Position numbers and translations under genes: made by a program. Under the pieces are notes generated by a model, which worked only from the letters and a program-made list of their open reading frames with translations, searched no databases and was not told the DNA's origin. A stretch of 64,000 nucleotides of DNA from Liolophura sinensis (Eukaryota; Mollusca; Polyplacophora; Chitonida; Chitonidae), in assembly GCF_032854445.1 (NCBI RefSeq), contig NC_088299.1:10473608-10537607 (forward strand), given 5' to 3'. Shown here in pieces: positions 37,963 through 49,467 of the stretch (positions are counted from its first letter, which is position 1; every line of letters starts with the position of its first letter).

Positions 37963-38110
37963 CCTAATAAACCTGACCGACGGGTTATAAGTGAAAAATT
38001 CCTGAGCTGACCCATGGGGCTTTAGCCACCAATAAAACAAACAAAGATCCTAACCTTAAGCTGCAGCGTAAATAACGAGAGCTGGGTTCGAACCCATGAT
38101 GAGGAGAGGT
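37963..38110 (+). mobile_element. Degraded SINE pieces
   Basis: A SINE-C-like 3' end (GTGAAAAATTCCTGAGC) followed by GCTGGGTTCGAACCCA, a box B-like sequence probably from a second, opposite copy. Confidence 0.4.
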
Positions 38111-38224
38111 CGATCACCGGCCATACAGACTAACGCTGTAATCGCATGAGTCATACGGGGAGACCCCTGCTACGTCAATATTTAAAAAGAAAAATGTCCT
38201 CCAGCAGAACATTTCTCTTATCCA

Positions 38225-38400
38225 TTTATTTACTTATTTCGTTGAGATCTTAGATTTCATTTCTATTTGATTGTTTTTACGCATACTCCACCATTGTCCA
38301 CCTATTCCATGGCAGTTAATTTTATGGGTTGAGCACAACTGATTGCCCGGCGTAAACCATCTACCTTGGGCAAGTTACTGGGGAACTTTTCCGTATGTGA
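38225..38400 (-). mobile_element. SINE-C, degraded
   Basis: TTTATTTACTTATTTCGTTG tail complement, then CGGCGTAAACCATCTACC and TTACTGGGGAACTT. Confidence 0.5.
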
Positions 38401-39424
38401 CGAAAAGAGATGCACCCCACGATGGAAGATAAGTAGTAAAATAAGGAATATTAAACTGCTCAAAAGGGACACACGAGCGTCGTCGACTGCCTAAAGTCAC
38501 CGAGGCCCCACAAGCAGTGAGAAAATCTACAAATTCCTTCGTGTACCTCACGCTCTGAGCCGTGCAACTCACCAAATGCCTTTTAATGGGTCAAATCCCG
38601 GCTTTGGAGCGGGAATTATAGATTATTATAGATTATAGATTCCTCTGCTCTCACTGTTCGACAGTAACTTGCCAAAGGTCGGTGGTTTTTAACCAGACAG
38701 TCCGGCTTGTTGCATGGATCACTGCTTGCACATATCGAGGTCAGTAACATCTGTCTTTCCTCACTATGGAGGGAAGATGAAGCTTGGACCATTCTTATAC
38801 ATATGCACATCCACGCTACACGCGCCATCTGGGAATCTGTGCCTTAATTCTGGTAAACCAGATTATCTATTGTTACAGTACCACTTCCATTCTTAGGAGT
38901 TCTCGCCTCGTGAGAATGCAATTGCAATGCACCTTTCCTTCGCGGTTTCGCGCCTTACAGGCTGATATTGACGATCGTCTGTTTAAAGCCTTGTGTGTGT
39001 AAAGGAGTGGAATGATTGAAATTCAAGGGTTTTACGTTAGTACCAGCTAATAGTGGTGATTATATGCGATTATACGGAGGTGTCCTGTCCGTGCGAGGTT
39101 ATGGGGAAGTGCTACTAGTCCTATCTGAAATGCCTGCATACATGTTCTAAGCGCACATTCTTGTTATTGTTGAGAAATAAATTGTGGCCTATCCCAAGAA
39201 AAGAGAGGATGATGACGTTAGTTACGATGTTTGTCTTTCAGTTGACTTCATACACGATCGGGAATTGGTACAATCGTGGCCTTGGGCAGGATGCTCTCTG
39301 ACTGTTCTTGGGGCCTTAGTGACGGTGTTCGTGTGACATTTGCACAATCTAACGTTCGTTGATGGCCTTTTTTATCTTTCTTCAATGTCGCGGTCACATG
39401 TATATACCCCTACTTCGCACGTAA

Positions 39425-39505
39425 GAAAATTTGTCAACGTCTTGCCAAAGGTTGGTGGTTTATCTCGGGCGCTGCTCCATGTACCCATAAATTTAACCGA
39501 TAAGA
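39425..39505 (+). mobile_element. SINE-C fragment
   Basis: CTTGCCAAAGGTTGGTGGTT and TAAATTTAACCGAT. A similar scrap is at 38650-38702. Confidence 0.5.
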
Positions 39506-39805
39506 AAGTCTTGTGTGACGCTAAACATCACACACATAAATTATTAGTTTTATGGCCTACAAACTGGTTTGTAAATTCTGGTGCCTAACTACGCTATGAT
39601 GGCGCCTAATCAGTAATCATATAAAAGTAATTACGAACAGCGGAAAGAGTGTTCTGAAATCTAATGTGGGTACATGTAACTTACGTAACATGGGCCATTT
39701 AACCTAGGGGCATGCATGGTGCTAGAATTATTTAGTGTATATATAACCACATATGTTTTTGACATCGGACTTTTACATTTTAACAGAACAAATCAAATCA
39801 ACAAT

Positions 39806-39935
39806 TATTTATTTGATTTATTCATTTAGTTGGTGTTTTACACCGTACTCTATAATATTTCACTGATGCGACGACGGCCAGCATTTTGGCAGGTTAAAAC
39901 CTGTCAAAGCACGGTGGGAAGCCGCGAACATACGC
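39806..39935 (-). mobile_element. SINE-A, 5'-truncated
   Basis: TTGGTGTTTTACACCGTACT and GACGACGGCCAGCATTTTGG. Confidence 0.8.
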
Positions 39936-40106
39936 AAGAAATGAAATATTCATGTATTCCCAGACTATAATTGCTGTTGCTTTCAAAACAACGAAATCAA
40001 TAGCTGCACCGAACAGTAGTTATGATCGTTCTCGCATATACATGTGAATAGTTGTGGACTCTCTCACAAGCGCACCGTTCCCAACAAGTTCACTTTTTGT
40101 TCCAGC

Positions 40107-40212
40107 TATAATATGTTTCCCAGTGTGCAATATGGACGGGTCTTGTGTTGCACATTTTCTAGTATATATATAACTTGCATTTAAGGTGTATATTGCACAC
40201 TGGGAAATATTA
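40107..40212. repeat. Inverted repeat, arms about 20 bp
   Basis: TTCCCAGTGTGCAATAT at 40117-40133 and its exact reverse complement near 40191-40207 enclose about 57 bases. A fold-back element or a very short MITE. Confidence 0.75.
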
Positions 40213-43027
40213 ATGAAAATATGTAATGATTAATATGCTGCAGAATATTTCTCCTGTTAGCGAGATGGCATAAAATTCAGGCTCTCTTAAATGTATTGTA
40301 AACGCCTTACAGTAACACTAGCATGTGAGCTAGATTATCTCATACATTATCTACTGAGAGATATGTGTTGTTGGAAGTGTGTAGAAGACTCGCCGACAAG
40401 AATAATATTTTTATATTTTTCACACTTAATGTTCAATGCATTTTTCTATGGTATCGATAACCTTTTGGTGCACATATATTAAAAAGTATATATTAGTCTT
40501 TCTTTGACCTAAAGCCCTTCGTTTGAAATCAAATTTAATTTCTCGTTACAATATGCAAATTACCTGTAGGAACGGGTTGCACTTTTTATCTACGATAAAA
40601 CCATGCTTAAATGCCACAATCACGTAAACATGAACGAAAATCGCTTTCATGGTTGTACCAAAGCAAGTCGCATATTTCACTGTTTCAAAACAGCGATGCT
40701 TCGCCATGATGGAAGAAAAGGTTGACAGGGATCTATAAAGCACAGTCATATTGTGTAGGGCAAACCAACGACGACTGAATTCGAACCTACCACTTCATTT
40801 GCCAACGGTCCATGGGTTGTGGCGTGAACAACGATTTAGCCTACTGGGCTGACGTATAGATCTACGCAAGGTATGCCTGTGCGAGAAACGATAAACTCTT
40901 TAGTGAAACAATAGTTTGTGTATCTTAATCCTCATTAATAAATACTCTTGCTTGGTGATTCCCTCCCTTTGACTATGGCACAGCGAGTAAGCGATGTGAT
41001 ACGGAATGGAAGACTCCGGAAGCATTATTTGCAAAAAAATCAGCACTAAGCATCTCCCGCAGTGTTGATTTTGGTTTTCATCACAAATGTCAAGTTTTCA
41101 ACTGTATTTTTACGTCGTCCTTTATGGAGAACGCTTATTATTACAGTGAAATGAATTTAACCAGTCATAAACGGCATTGCTTGGATGTTAGTCACCATAG
41201 TGACCATTTGGTGGACAATACGTAAATTGCTGCCTTTGGTAGGATTCTTAACTGTTCCAAATACCAGAACATATACTTTTGCACAGATAACTGAGAGTCA
41301 CTAATTTCTAATTGTGAATATTTGGTCAATGACTTTTCATGGAAAGCCAATGTTACACGTTTTACTTCCATTCTGTATTTTATTAGAGGCTCATTGAGTC
41401 ACAATCGTTGTTATTCCTGGTAGAGGAAGCGGAGAGGACTATGGGTTTACACCTCGTCTGTCATACGTCAGTACGTCAGTTTGCCAGTATATCGCGACTT
41501 ATGCAGTTTTCCAGACAGTTTTTCTTTTCGCATTGAATTTAAAATGTCATCACCAAGACACAGATGAAGATTGAGTTTCGCGTGGTTTCTTAAATTTTCG
41601 ACAAAATCATGGTCGTTTTTGAAAATCCTGAGCATGTTCAAACCGAGTCGAGGCAAGTTTAAGGTTATCATTTAGTCTATTTTCAGTAAAAAAAAGTGTT
41701 GGCTGCTTTTATTCTGTTATGGTCGATGACAGCTCAAGGTTTTCTGACGGATCAAACCTGTAAAAGACATGTATTGTTTTCTCAATACTTTCAGAATGCT
41801 TTTTCTTTGGAAATAGTTACTTCTCACCCAACTTAATCCGGGTCTGTACCTGCGGTTGAAGAGACCAGTTGCTATTTAATGAGACATAAAGCGACATCTA
41901 CTCACTCATGTAGCCATATTTAGAAGACTGACTTTTTTGTCTGGTCTACCTCCCCATGTTGTCCAGACGACGGGAGATGTTCTGCGAACTTTGGAATGAT
42001 AGAAATGGTATAGTGTTCTAATTATCCGGACAAAGAGGTAAGTTTAGTTCTTCCGTACAGATCGTTAGAAATTATGAATACTTTATAATACAATATCGAT
42101 AGAAAGGAAGATCGTATTTGGTTTACGAGCGAAGGCTGGATTGTGGGAATGCAGCTTTGCCTGTGTTGCATGTTATCTCGTTGGGCGGAGAGTTTAGACC
42201 AGTGACTGATTTCCTCTTATAATTCTCTTAATTGACATTTGTCGGAAAATATAGGCCCAGGAGAGTTAGTTAGGAGTGAAATAAAAATCTTTTTTGTATT
42301 TAGCTGAACCAACTCAAAAATTCCGAATTTCTTTCGGCAGCATGTCCCTTTAACTATCACTTATATCCATTCATCTTGAACTAACCTGGATACTACCAAC
42401 TTCAGTCTTTCGAATTGAATGTACATGTACTGCCAGGAATATGTGTATTTTTTTAAGGTTGAACACAGGCATGCATGTAAGTCTAATGACGTGTCGTGGC
42501 ATACGTGTGCAAAGTGATGTAACAGTAGAGTGAACACATATAGATTGCCCGCTTAGCTGGATCAAAGAGCGCATGTAGCGAAGTACTGAGTGTTTATTCT
42601 GTATTAACCCCGATGAGTAGGCTGTTATTTGTCCCCACAAAATTGTATATGTATAATTTATACGCTGGTATCTTGTATTCTTCGCTTCAGCTCGTCTCAA
42701 ATGAACCATTTTTAATCTGGGCGGAGTAGCCTAATTATATAGACGAATGATCTTGGGAATGTTACCGCTCAAAGACGACACGATTTGGGCGCTTTGATAT
42801 TTTGTGTATTTGCTCTGTACAAACAGGAAACAACAGAGCTAAACTAATCCTGTATTTGTGCTGACAAAGATCTTTGTGATACCAAATAACACATGGATGA
42901 ACGTATTAATACAGATGCGAGATGAAAGGCCTCGCCTATTATAACCATGGGGCCTAATCATTGTTCAAGGAACCATTGAAAGATATAGAGTTTGAACACG
43001 TTGGACGGGATTGTGTATATATATATC

Positions 43028-43125
43028 TGCAATATAGAAGACATCAGCGTGGGGAGTAAAACTAAAGTAGCAACGACAGTGTGGTAGGAAGCAAATGGTT
43101 CCACGTAACCGCTGAAACCCGGCGT
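43028..43125. repeat. Dispersed repeat R1, partial copy
   Basis: GGGGAGTAAAACTAAAGTAG and CAACGACAGTGTGGTAGG with a CACGTAACCG block, shared with copies at 43.3, 47.0, 61.0 and 61.3 kb. Confidence 0.65.
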
Positions 43126-43230
43126 CCTGTCGGCTTACCTCAAATAGGGTTTTATTCTGACGTTTCAGGGAAATCCTCAAGAAAGTAGCAATTAACACGG
43201 CCCCTAGTTAAGGAAAATAAGCAGTGTTAT

Positions 43231-43465
43231 CAAATGCAATTAATTAGACCTCACTGGTCTAGAATTACTCAAAATGCTGTGCGGTTATCACGTTTAATAA
43301 ACAGGAAAACAATGCAAAGGGACGAAGTATCTGGGGCTATTTGTCCACCAGCATAATTCTGGTGCATGCAGGTATGAAATACAAAAGGCACCAGTATGGA
43401 GAGTAAAAAACAATGGAGAAGCAACGATAGTGTGATAGTTGGCAGATGGACACACATATAATTTG
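43231..43465. repeat. Dispersed repeat R1, long copy
   Basis: Shares CTAGAATTA, AATGCAAAGGGAC, CCACCAGCATAATTCTGG and the GAGTAAAA...CAACGATAGTGTGATAG block in the same order as 61180-61425. No ORF, no tRNA box seen. Class unknown. Confidence 0.65.
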
Positions 43466-43696
43466 AAAACTTTTATTCTAAATATGCAGCTGGCCAGAGT
43501 GCATTTGGTGATGGTAAACTGTATTTAATTTTTAAGTAGAATGTCAAAACGGTGTTAACAATTGCGCACAGCTATTTGTAAGAACTTTTGTTACTGGCAA
43601 TGTCTGAGATACATTCATGAATAACAATGACGTCACACATCATCCTAGATCCACATCAATTTCATAAGTCAAACAATGGCTAGATTCCTGATTATG

Positions 43697-43853
43697 TTGA
43701 TTGATTTGTTGATTGATTAGTTTTTAACGCTGGACTCAAGAAAAGATTCACTCATACGATCGGCGGTCACAGTTATGGTTGTAGGACTCTAGCCGAAACG
43801 TACGGATTAAACCGCTGGCCTTCGGCAAGTCAGTAAGGCAATTGGGGTACCTT
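43697..43853 (-). mobile_element. SINE-C copy
   Basis: GATTGATTAGTTTTTAACGC, TACGATCGGCGGTCACAG and TTAAACCGCTGGCCTTCGGC. Related to SINE-A in its 3' part but with a different centre. Confidence 0.65.
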
Positions 43854-43920
43854 CATTGCTGCATTTAAGCTAAATCTGACATGGTGTCAAAAGATATGCC
43901 GTGGGTATGCTATAGCAAAT

Positions 43921-43980
43921 TCCGATCAACCAATCAATCATTCAAGCAAAGAATCAAGCAATCAGTCAATCAAACAATCG
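43921..43980. repeat. Degenerate (AATC)n microsatellite
   Basis: Repeated CAATCAAT and AATCAAGCAATC units. Confidence 0.7.
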
Positions 43981-44207
43981 AGTATTTCCTGGAGTAAATG
44001 TAATCGCGGTTTTCGCGCAAAAGATGTAGACTTGAAGAGTCATTTAGTTTCTAAACCGATCGGTCGATAGTTTAAAGTTACTTTTGAACAAAACCTGTTA
44101 TATTTAATTTAACTTTGATTACTTCAAACTGTCTCCTTACCATTTTACCGATAGTGTTAACACCTGTTATCTAAAACGGAAGACATGTATGTATGTAGAA
44201 GCTTCCG

Positions 44208-44465
44208 TGACCGAGGTTATTAGCGTGCCAGCGTGGCGCAATTAATGGCTCAGTGGCCTCTCCTTGATGCGGTCGCAGTCGGTTCAAATCCAGCTCATGC
44301 ATGCTGGCTTCCTGTCCGGCCGTACGTGTGAAGATCCTCCCGTAACCTGCGGATGGTCGTGGGTTTACCTCCGGGCTACGCCCGGTTTCCTCCCACCATA
44401 ATGCTGGTATCCGCCGCATAAATGAAATATTCTAGAGTACAGCGTAAAAACGCCAATCAAATATA
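44208..44465 (+). mobile_element. SINE-A, near full length, plus orientation
   Basis: The head includes a perfect box B (GGTTCAAATCC). Then CTGGCTTCCTGTCCGGCCGT, the GGATGGTCGTGGGTTT block, the GCCCGGTTTCCTCCCACC core and the 3' AACGCCAATCAAATATA. The 3' tail runs directly into a long microsatellite. Confidence 0.85.
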
Positions 44466-44630
44466 TATGTATATTTGTATACATATATATTTCATGTATG
44501 TACTTCCTATGTATGTATGTATGTATGTATGTATGTATGTATGTATGTATGTATGTATGTATGTATGTATGTATGTACGTACGTATGTATGTATGTATGT
44601 ATGTATGTATGTATGTATGTATGTATGTAG
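44466..44630. repeat. (GTAT)n microsatellite
   Basis: About 30 uninterrupted GTAT units broken once by two GTAC units, preceded by TA-rich DNA. Both strands stay open as Tyr-Ile-His-Thr or Met-Tyr-Val-Cys repeats, which are not genes. Confidence 0.95.
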
Positions 44631-44989
44631 GCTTGAGTTTGGTAATTTCTAGAACGGGGGATATTCCTGTCTCAACACATCGTACGACAACAGTGGACAA
44701 CCTGGGTACTATCCAACAGGCACAGAACATTCTCACATTATCTGACTTTGATCAGGACAGCTCTCTTACTGTCCAGATGCAGCTCGCAAGTTTTTATTAT
44801 CCTCACGCCTAGGACACCACCAAGACACCATCCAGGCCACCTTGCCCCATTTATTGTCCAAACACCGGGCAGGACACCTCTGATGTCTGTGATTATTCAG
44901 ACGCCGGTCAGAGCACCTCGACCTCCTTATTGTCCAAACACTGGAGGAGACACCTCCGTGATTCTGTTAGGTTTCCTGAACACCTGCTT

Positions 44990-45690
44990 GTCTGGGATCT
45001 GTTAAATTACCCGAACACATGGTTATCTGGCCTGTGCTAAGTTACCTGAACACCTGGTTATCTGGCCTCTGCTAAGTTACCTGAACACTTGGTTGTCTGG
45101 CCTCTGCTAAGCTCTCCGAACAAATCGATGTCCATGGCCTGTGTTAAATTACCTGAACACCAGCTTGTCTGGGCTCTGACAGGGTACCTAACACCTGGTT
45201 GTCTGGCCTCTGCTAGGTTATCTGGACACCTACGTGTCTGTTCTGTTAGGGTGCCTGAACACCTGGTTATCTGGCCTCTGCTAGGTTACTTGGACATATG
45301 GTTGCCCCTAAGCTCTGCTAGGTTACCTGAACACATTGTTGTCTAGGTTATCAGAACACCTGGTTGCCCCTGGGGTCTGTTAGGTTGCCTGAACACCTGG
45401 TTATCTGGCTTCTGCTAGGTTACCTGGACATATGGCTGCCCCTAAGCTCTGCTAGGTTACCTGAACAACGCGGTTGTCTCTGGGCTCTGCTAGGTCACGT
45501 GAATACCTGGTTGTCTGGGCTAGATCACTCGAGCACCTTGTTGTCCCTAAGCTCTGCTAGGTTACTTGAACACCTAGTTGTCTAGGCTTTGATAGGTTAG
45601 ATAAACATTTGGTTGTTCCTGAACTCTGCTAGGTTACCTAAACATCTACTTGTCTCTTTCGGCTCTGCTAGGTTAGTTCGCCTCGCCCTC
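44990..45690. repeat. 35-bp minisatellite, about 20 diverged units
   Basis: The unit GTTACCTGAACACCTGGTTG plus TCTGGCCTCTGCTAG, with two-unit alternation (GGACATATGGTTGCCCCTAA variants). Upstream at 44.8-45.0 kb there is a looser repeat with GTCCAAACACCGG. Confidence 0.9.
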
Positions 45691-45704
45691 CAGACGTCTT
45701 TAAC

Positions 45705-45905
45705 TGACTCACTGGTGTTTAACACAGTGCTCAGGAATGTTTCACTTGTGTGACGACAGTTAGGTCTAAATGGACGGAGGAAACCGGTGTGTCTGGAGTA
45801 AATCCACTGATCTTCACAAACCTCCTGACTCTAGGCTGCCACCAAAACAGCCAGAGCTGGATTTGAACACGCAACCTCATCGGTCCACTGTCTGATAGTT
45901 CAGTG
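45705..45905 (-). mobile_element. SINE-C, near full length
   Basis: CTGGTGTTTAACACAGTGCT at its 3' side and, in complement, GTTCAAATCCAGCTC, a box B-like head. The middle has TCTGGAGTAAATCCACTG. Confidence 0.7.
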
Positions 45906-46084
45906 TATTTGGAAATAATCTGACAAACAACTCGAGGTAGATATATAAGACATAGTTTATTGCTTACATAATCTACAAACGTACCGCATAGAACATCTCC
46001 ATAAAAATGGTATCGAAATCTGGTCTAAGGGCCAGGCGAATGATGATTGACGCTAGGTATCAGTTTTGAAACCTATTCTGATCG

Positions 46085-46700
46085 ATGCTGTTTTCAGAAT
46101 CCAGGCATGGAAAGAAGTCTCTCGCTGGAACGAGAAAAGAGCGTGGTGGGAAATTGAAGAGTCAAAATGGTAAAACTAATTGGCATGTAACAATTGGTTT
46201 TATACAATACATTCTGTTTACAGGATTTTGTTGTAATGTTTTTCCTTTAACTAAAAAACATAAGAAACGAAAGAAAAAACACACAAAATTAAAAACCAAA
46301 AAACAAACGCCACCAAAATCCAAACAGACGTCGCGAAATTATAGTATAATGTGTAAATAAAGGGTCAAAATTGTAAAATTAGCAGGAGGTTATCGATTGG
46401 CATGTAACTTTGCGAACAGCAGTTTATAGAACACATTCTGTATACAAGGATTTCCTGCAAAAAATCTTTTTGCTTAAGGTGAAATAGTAAACAATATAAA
46501 GCCACAAACGCCTCCCCCCCCACCAAAAGAAACAAAAAAAAAAAAAAAATTAAAACTGTCAAAAGAGCTGGGGGTTAAGATTTGTAATTTATAAGCTTTA
46601 GCTTATAGATTCTGCATGTAAGGGTTTTGTTGGAAAACATCTTTATGCCTAAAGTAAAAAAACAAAAACAAGAAAAAAAAAAAAAAAAAAAAAACATAAC
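46085..46700. repeat. Three tandem copies of a ~200-bp unit
   Basis: Each copy has GTCAAAATtGTAAAATTAG-like sequence, GGCATGTAAC, an ACATTCTGTxTACAxGGATTT block, then a Lys-codon-like A-rich end. The A-rich ends explain the false poly-Lys and poly-Phe ORFs. Confidence 0.7.
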
Positions 46701-46979
46701 CAAACTCCTCCAAAAAACTGAAAACTAAAGTACGGAATTTCTTTATGGATAAAATGAAGCATTTATGCTCGACAATTAATGTGAATTTCTTCGAAATATA
46801 CTGATAATGTGAGATGTCAATATTGTTAGGACTTTCATGTGAACCTTTGGAAAAAAGTTCTGGTGAAGTTTGGTAGTACAATGTGCTCTCGGGATATTAA
46901 ATCAGCTTTGTAATCAACACCCATGTCCATGTTTCGGGATGGAGAAAAACGTTTGTTATTGACACAAACGGTGGTTCAT

Positions 46980-47065
46980 TATGTAAAAAGCTACGGTATG
47001 GAAAGTAAATCGAGAACAGTGACGACAAATGTGATGGTTGTCAAATGGTCACATCTAACGGGCAA
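46980..47065. repeat. Dispersed repeat R1, partial copy
   Basis: GGTATGGAAAGTAAATCGAG and GATGGTTGTCAAATGGTCAC. Confidence 0.6.
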
Positions 47066-47090
47066 AATTTCAGCAATACACTTAAAACAT

Positions 47091-47308
47091 TAATCTGTTA
47101 ATTGTAAGTATGAGTGATGTTAGGATGTATTCTGTTATTATAACACAATATTCTCGACATAATATCCTCTTAGTGTAATAAAATCTTTTCGTTGAATTAA
47201 CAAAATGTGTGTGTTGCATTTAACAGAATAATCTGCTGCAATAACAGAATACATTCTAGCATCACTCAGACAACAGACTTTCTTAACACACTTTAATATG
47301 CCAGATTA
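47091..47308. mobile_element. P2 MITE
   Basis: Left TAATCTGTTAATTGTAAGTA and right CATCACTCAGACAACAGACT are the P2 arms. About 218 bp, non-coding. Confidence 0.75.
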
Positions 47309-47375
47309 TTTTTTTTAGTGTACTTGGCTGTAGAATTCGACAAAAAGCACCGTATGAACGCGGTTTATGAAATTT

Positions 47376-47470
47376 ATGTATTCATTTGATAGGTGTTTTA
47401 CGTCGTACTCAAGAATATTTCACTGATACCAAGGCGGATAACATTACGATGAACAGAAACCGAGCGGCTT
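47376..47470 (-). mobile_element. SINE-A fragment
   Basis: GATAGGTGTTTTACGTCGTA then TTTCACTGATACCAAGGCGG. 5'-truncated. Confidence 0.75.
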
Positions 47471-47587
47471 ATGAAATAGAGCTTGTCCTATTTTCATTCA
47501 ACCAGATGAATTGGATGAGTGAATGTCACATATTGCACTGCGTGAATGCCTCTAAGTTCCGACGTCGAAAGGAAAAGAACAAATATT

Positions 47588-47779
47588 TTATTTTATTTAT
47601 TTATTTATTTGATTGGTGCTTTACGTCGTACTCAAGAATATTTCACATAGCGGCCCAGTTACGGCCGGAGAGGGAGCCAGCATGAGCTAGACTTGAACTG
47701 ACAGCAACCTTATTGGTGAGAGGCTCCTGGGTCATTACGCTGCACTAGCGCGCCAACCAACTGAGTCACGGAGGCCCCC
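47588..47779 (-). mobile_element. SINE-A with central deletion and intact tRNA head
   Basis: On minus it begins GGCCTCCGTGACTCAGTTGG, with box A-like TGACTCAGTTGG and box B-like AGTTCAAGTCTAG. The centre from TTTCAC to GGCCCAG is deleted. The tail is (AAAT)n. Confidence 0.85.
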
Positions 47780-49198
47780 AAGGATGGCTAATAAATGTCT
47801 TCGCACTAACATGCACTAACCTCTTAGCTATGGCACGTGCTGCAATCTAGTGGATAGGAAATTTGGATTGACAGATTTAGTACTTCACGTTAATATTTTA
47901 TGCTAGGATTACATTCAAAAGAGAAAAGTTGGCGTTGAAAAAAGGAAGGGTAGGGAATGGGTAGGTGGGTCGTTCCTGGTTGGTTAAGATGCTTGTGCTT
48001 CAGGATATGTCCATGATGTCCAGTTCAAGCTTCCATCAAGGAATATTTAAAATTCTGTCCACTCATCCCCCTCCTACAGTGATCAAGGTGTTGGTGGCGG
48101 TAACCATTCTACATAGCGTTCGTATGGCCATTTACGTCGTCTTATATTAATTAAGCGGAAGGTGTGAAGAGGAATGGTCATGTACAGAGAAATTGCAATG
48201 TGTCGCCTAACAGTTGTTTACCGCCTTTGAACAAAATATCCTTACGCCAATTGTAATGAGATCCTTCTGTCGCTCTCAATTTTTTGTGTGATTTAACCGT
48301 CATTGGCGTCTTTCCGTAATTTGCAAAGGACTGCTCCCAAAGTTTAAGGTAGTGCGAAGAGCTTGAGCCTTCGAGGGACAGATTTAAATAATGACGCTAT
48401 TTCCTCTCTTCGGAGGGAACGACCTGTCCAGTTTAAATTAATCTTATAGACTAGAATCCGAGACAAATGCCGCGACTATCGTATTTTTTATTCTAGTCTC
48501 AGCATTCGGAGTTGTCGCCTGAGTTCACCTTGAAACCACACCAAGAATGGATGGCGACGAAGGCGTGGAGATCAAAAGGAGACACGGGCGAGGCGTCCAT
48601 CATGCCGGTATTCTCTTTGTTAGAAGAACGTGCCCGAGGGGTGGAAGTCAAGGAGGTACAAGGATGGTGTCAACTACCGCATTGTCCCATTAATCAAATT
48701 TGCCATGAACAGCACCAAGGGGCTTAGCCAAGCAGGCACGGGCAAACCCTAACAAGGTTACCATGCCACGAAACAAATGAATTATACAACGGCCATCTGC
48801 TTTGTACCTGGTTATCTCCCAGGCTCTAACCATAGCTCTGCGAATGTCCAGCAACACCTTTACTAATTGGAATACTTTATACATAGAATATAGAAATAGT
48901 CCTCTCAAATGACGTTTTCTCTCTCTCTCTAAATGGTGTAATATGTCAAATGGGGTAATATTTCATCGGTATTTTGTAAAAAAGCTGTTATATCAGGCTC
49001 CTCGGAATGCATGCACAGGGCCTACACACAGTTATAAGACAGAACTACCGAATAGAATTTTGAGCAAAAACACAAAGCCCTTGTCATTTCGGAGACAAAT
49101 TCCGTATGCACAGTATCTCACTAAAATAATGACCAGTTATGGATATTCAGTGTCTTGGTAATGCTTATGCTATTCTTGTGATTGAACGTACTTATTTA

Positions 49199-49467
49199 TT
49201 ACTTATTTATTTACTTGATGTTTTACGCCGTACTCAAGACTGTTTCACTTATACGACAGTGGCCAGCATTATGGTGGGAGGAAACCGGGCAAAGCCCGGG
49301 GAAACCCACGACCATCCGCAGGTTGCTGTCGGACCTCCACACGTACGGCCGGAGAGAAAGCCAGCATGAGCCGCACTTGTATTCACAGCGACTGCATTGG
49401 TGACAGGCTCCTAGGTCACTGAGCCGCGCTCGCACGCTAACTACCTCGGCCACGGATACCTCCCTGG
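49199..49467 (-). mobile_element. SINE-A, full length, with target duplications
   Basis: All blocks are present: the tail, TTTTACGCCGTACTCAAGAC, the GGCAAAGCCCGGGG core, CCATCCGCAGGTTGCTGTCG, GTACGGCCGGAGAG and the head ending GGCCACGGAT. The flanks TTGAACGTACTTATTTA (49182-49198) and TTGCACGTACTATTTA (49468-49483) look like a 16-17-bp target duplication with two changes. Confidence 0.9.

Noticed and set aside
42371-42709. 112-residue minus ORF
   Set aside because: Unusual donor only (GTTAGT), no acceptor, and composition like random translation.
44365-44812. ORFs of Tyr-Ile-His-Thr or Met-Tyr-Val-Cys repeats
   Set aside because: Translation of the (GTAT)n microsatellite plus SINE sequence.
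46085-46881. Lys-rich plus-strand and Phe-rich minus-strand ORFs
   Set aside because: Translations of A-rich tracts in the triplicated repeat.
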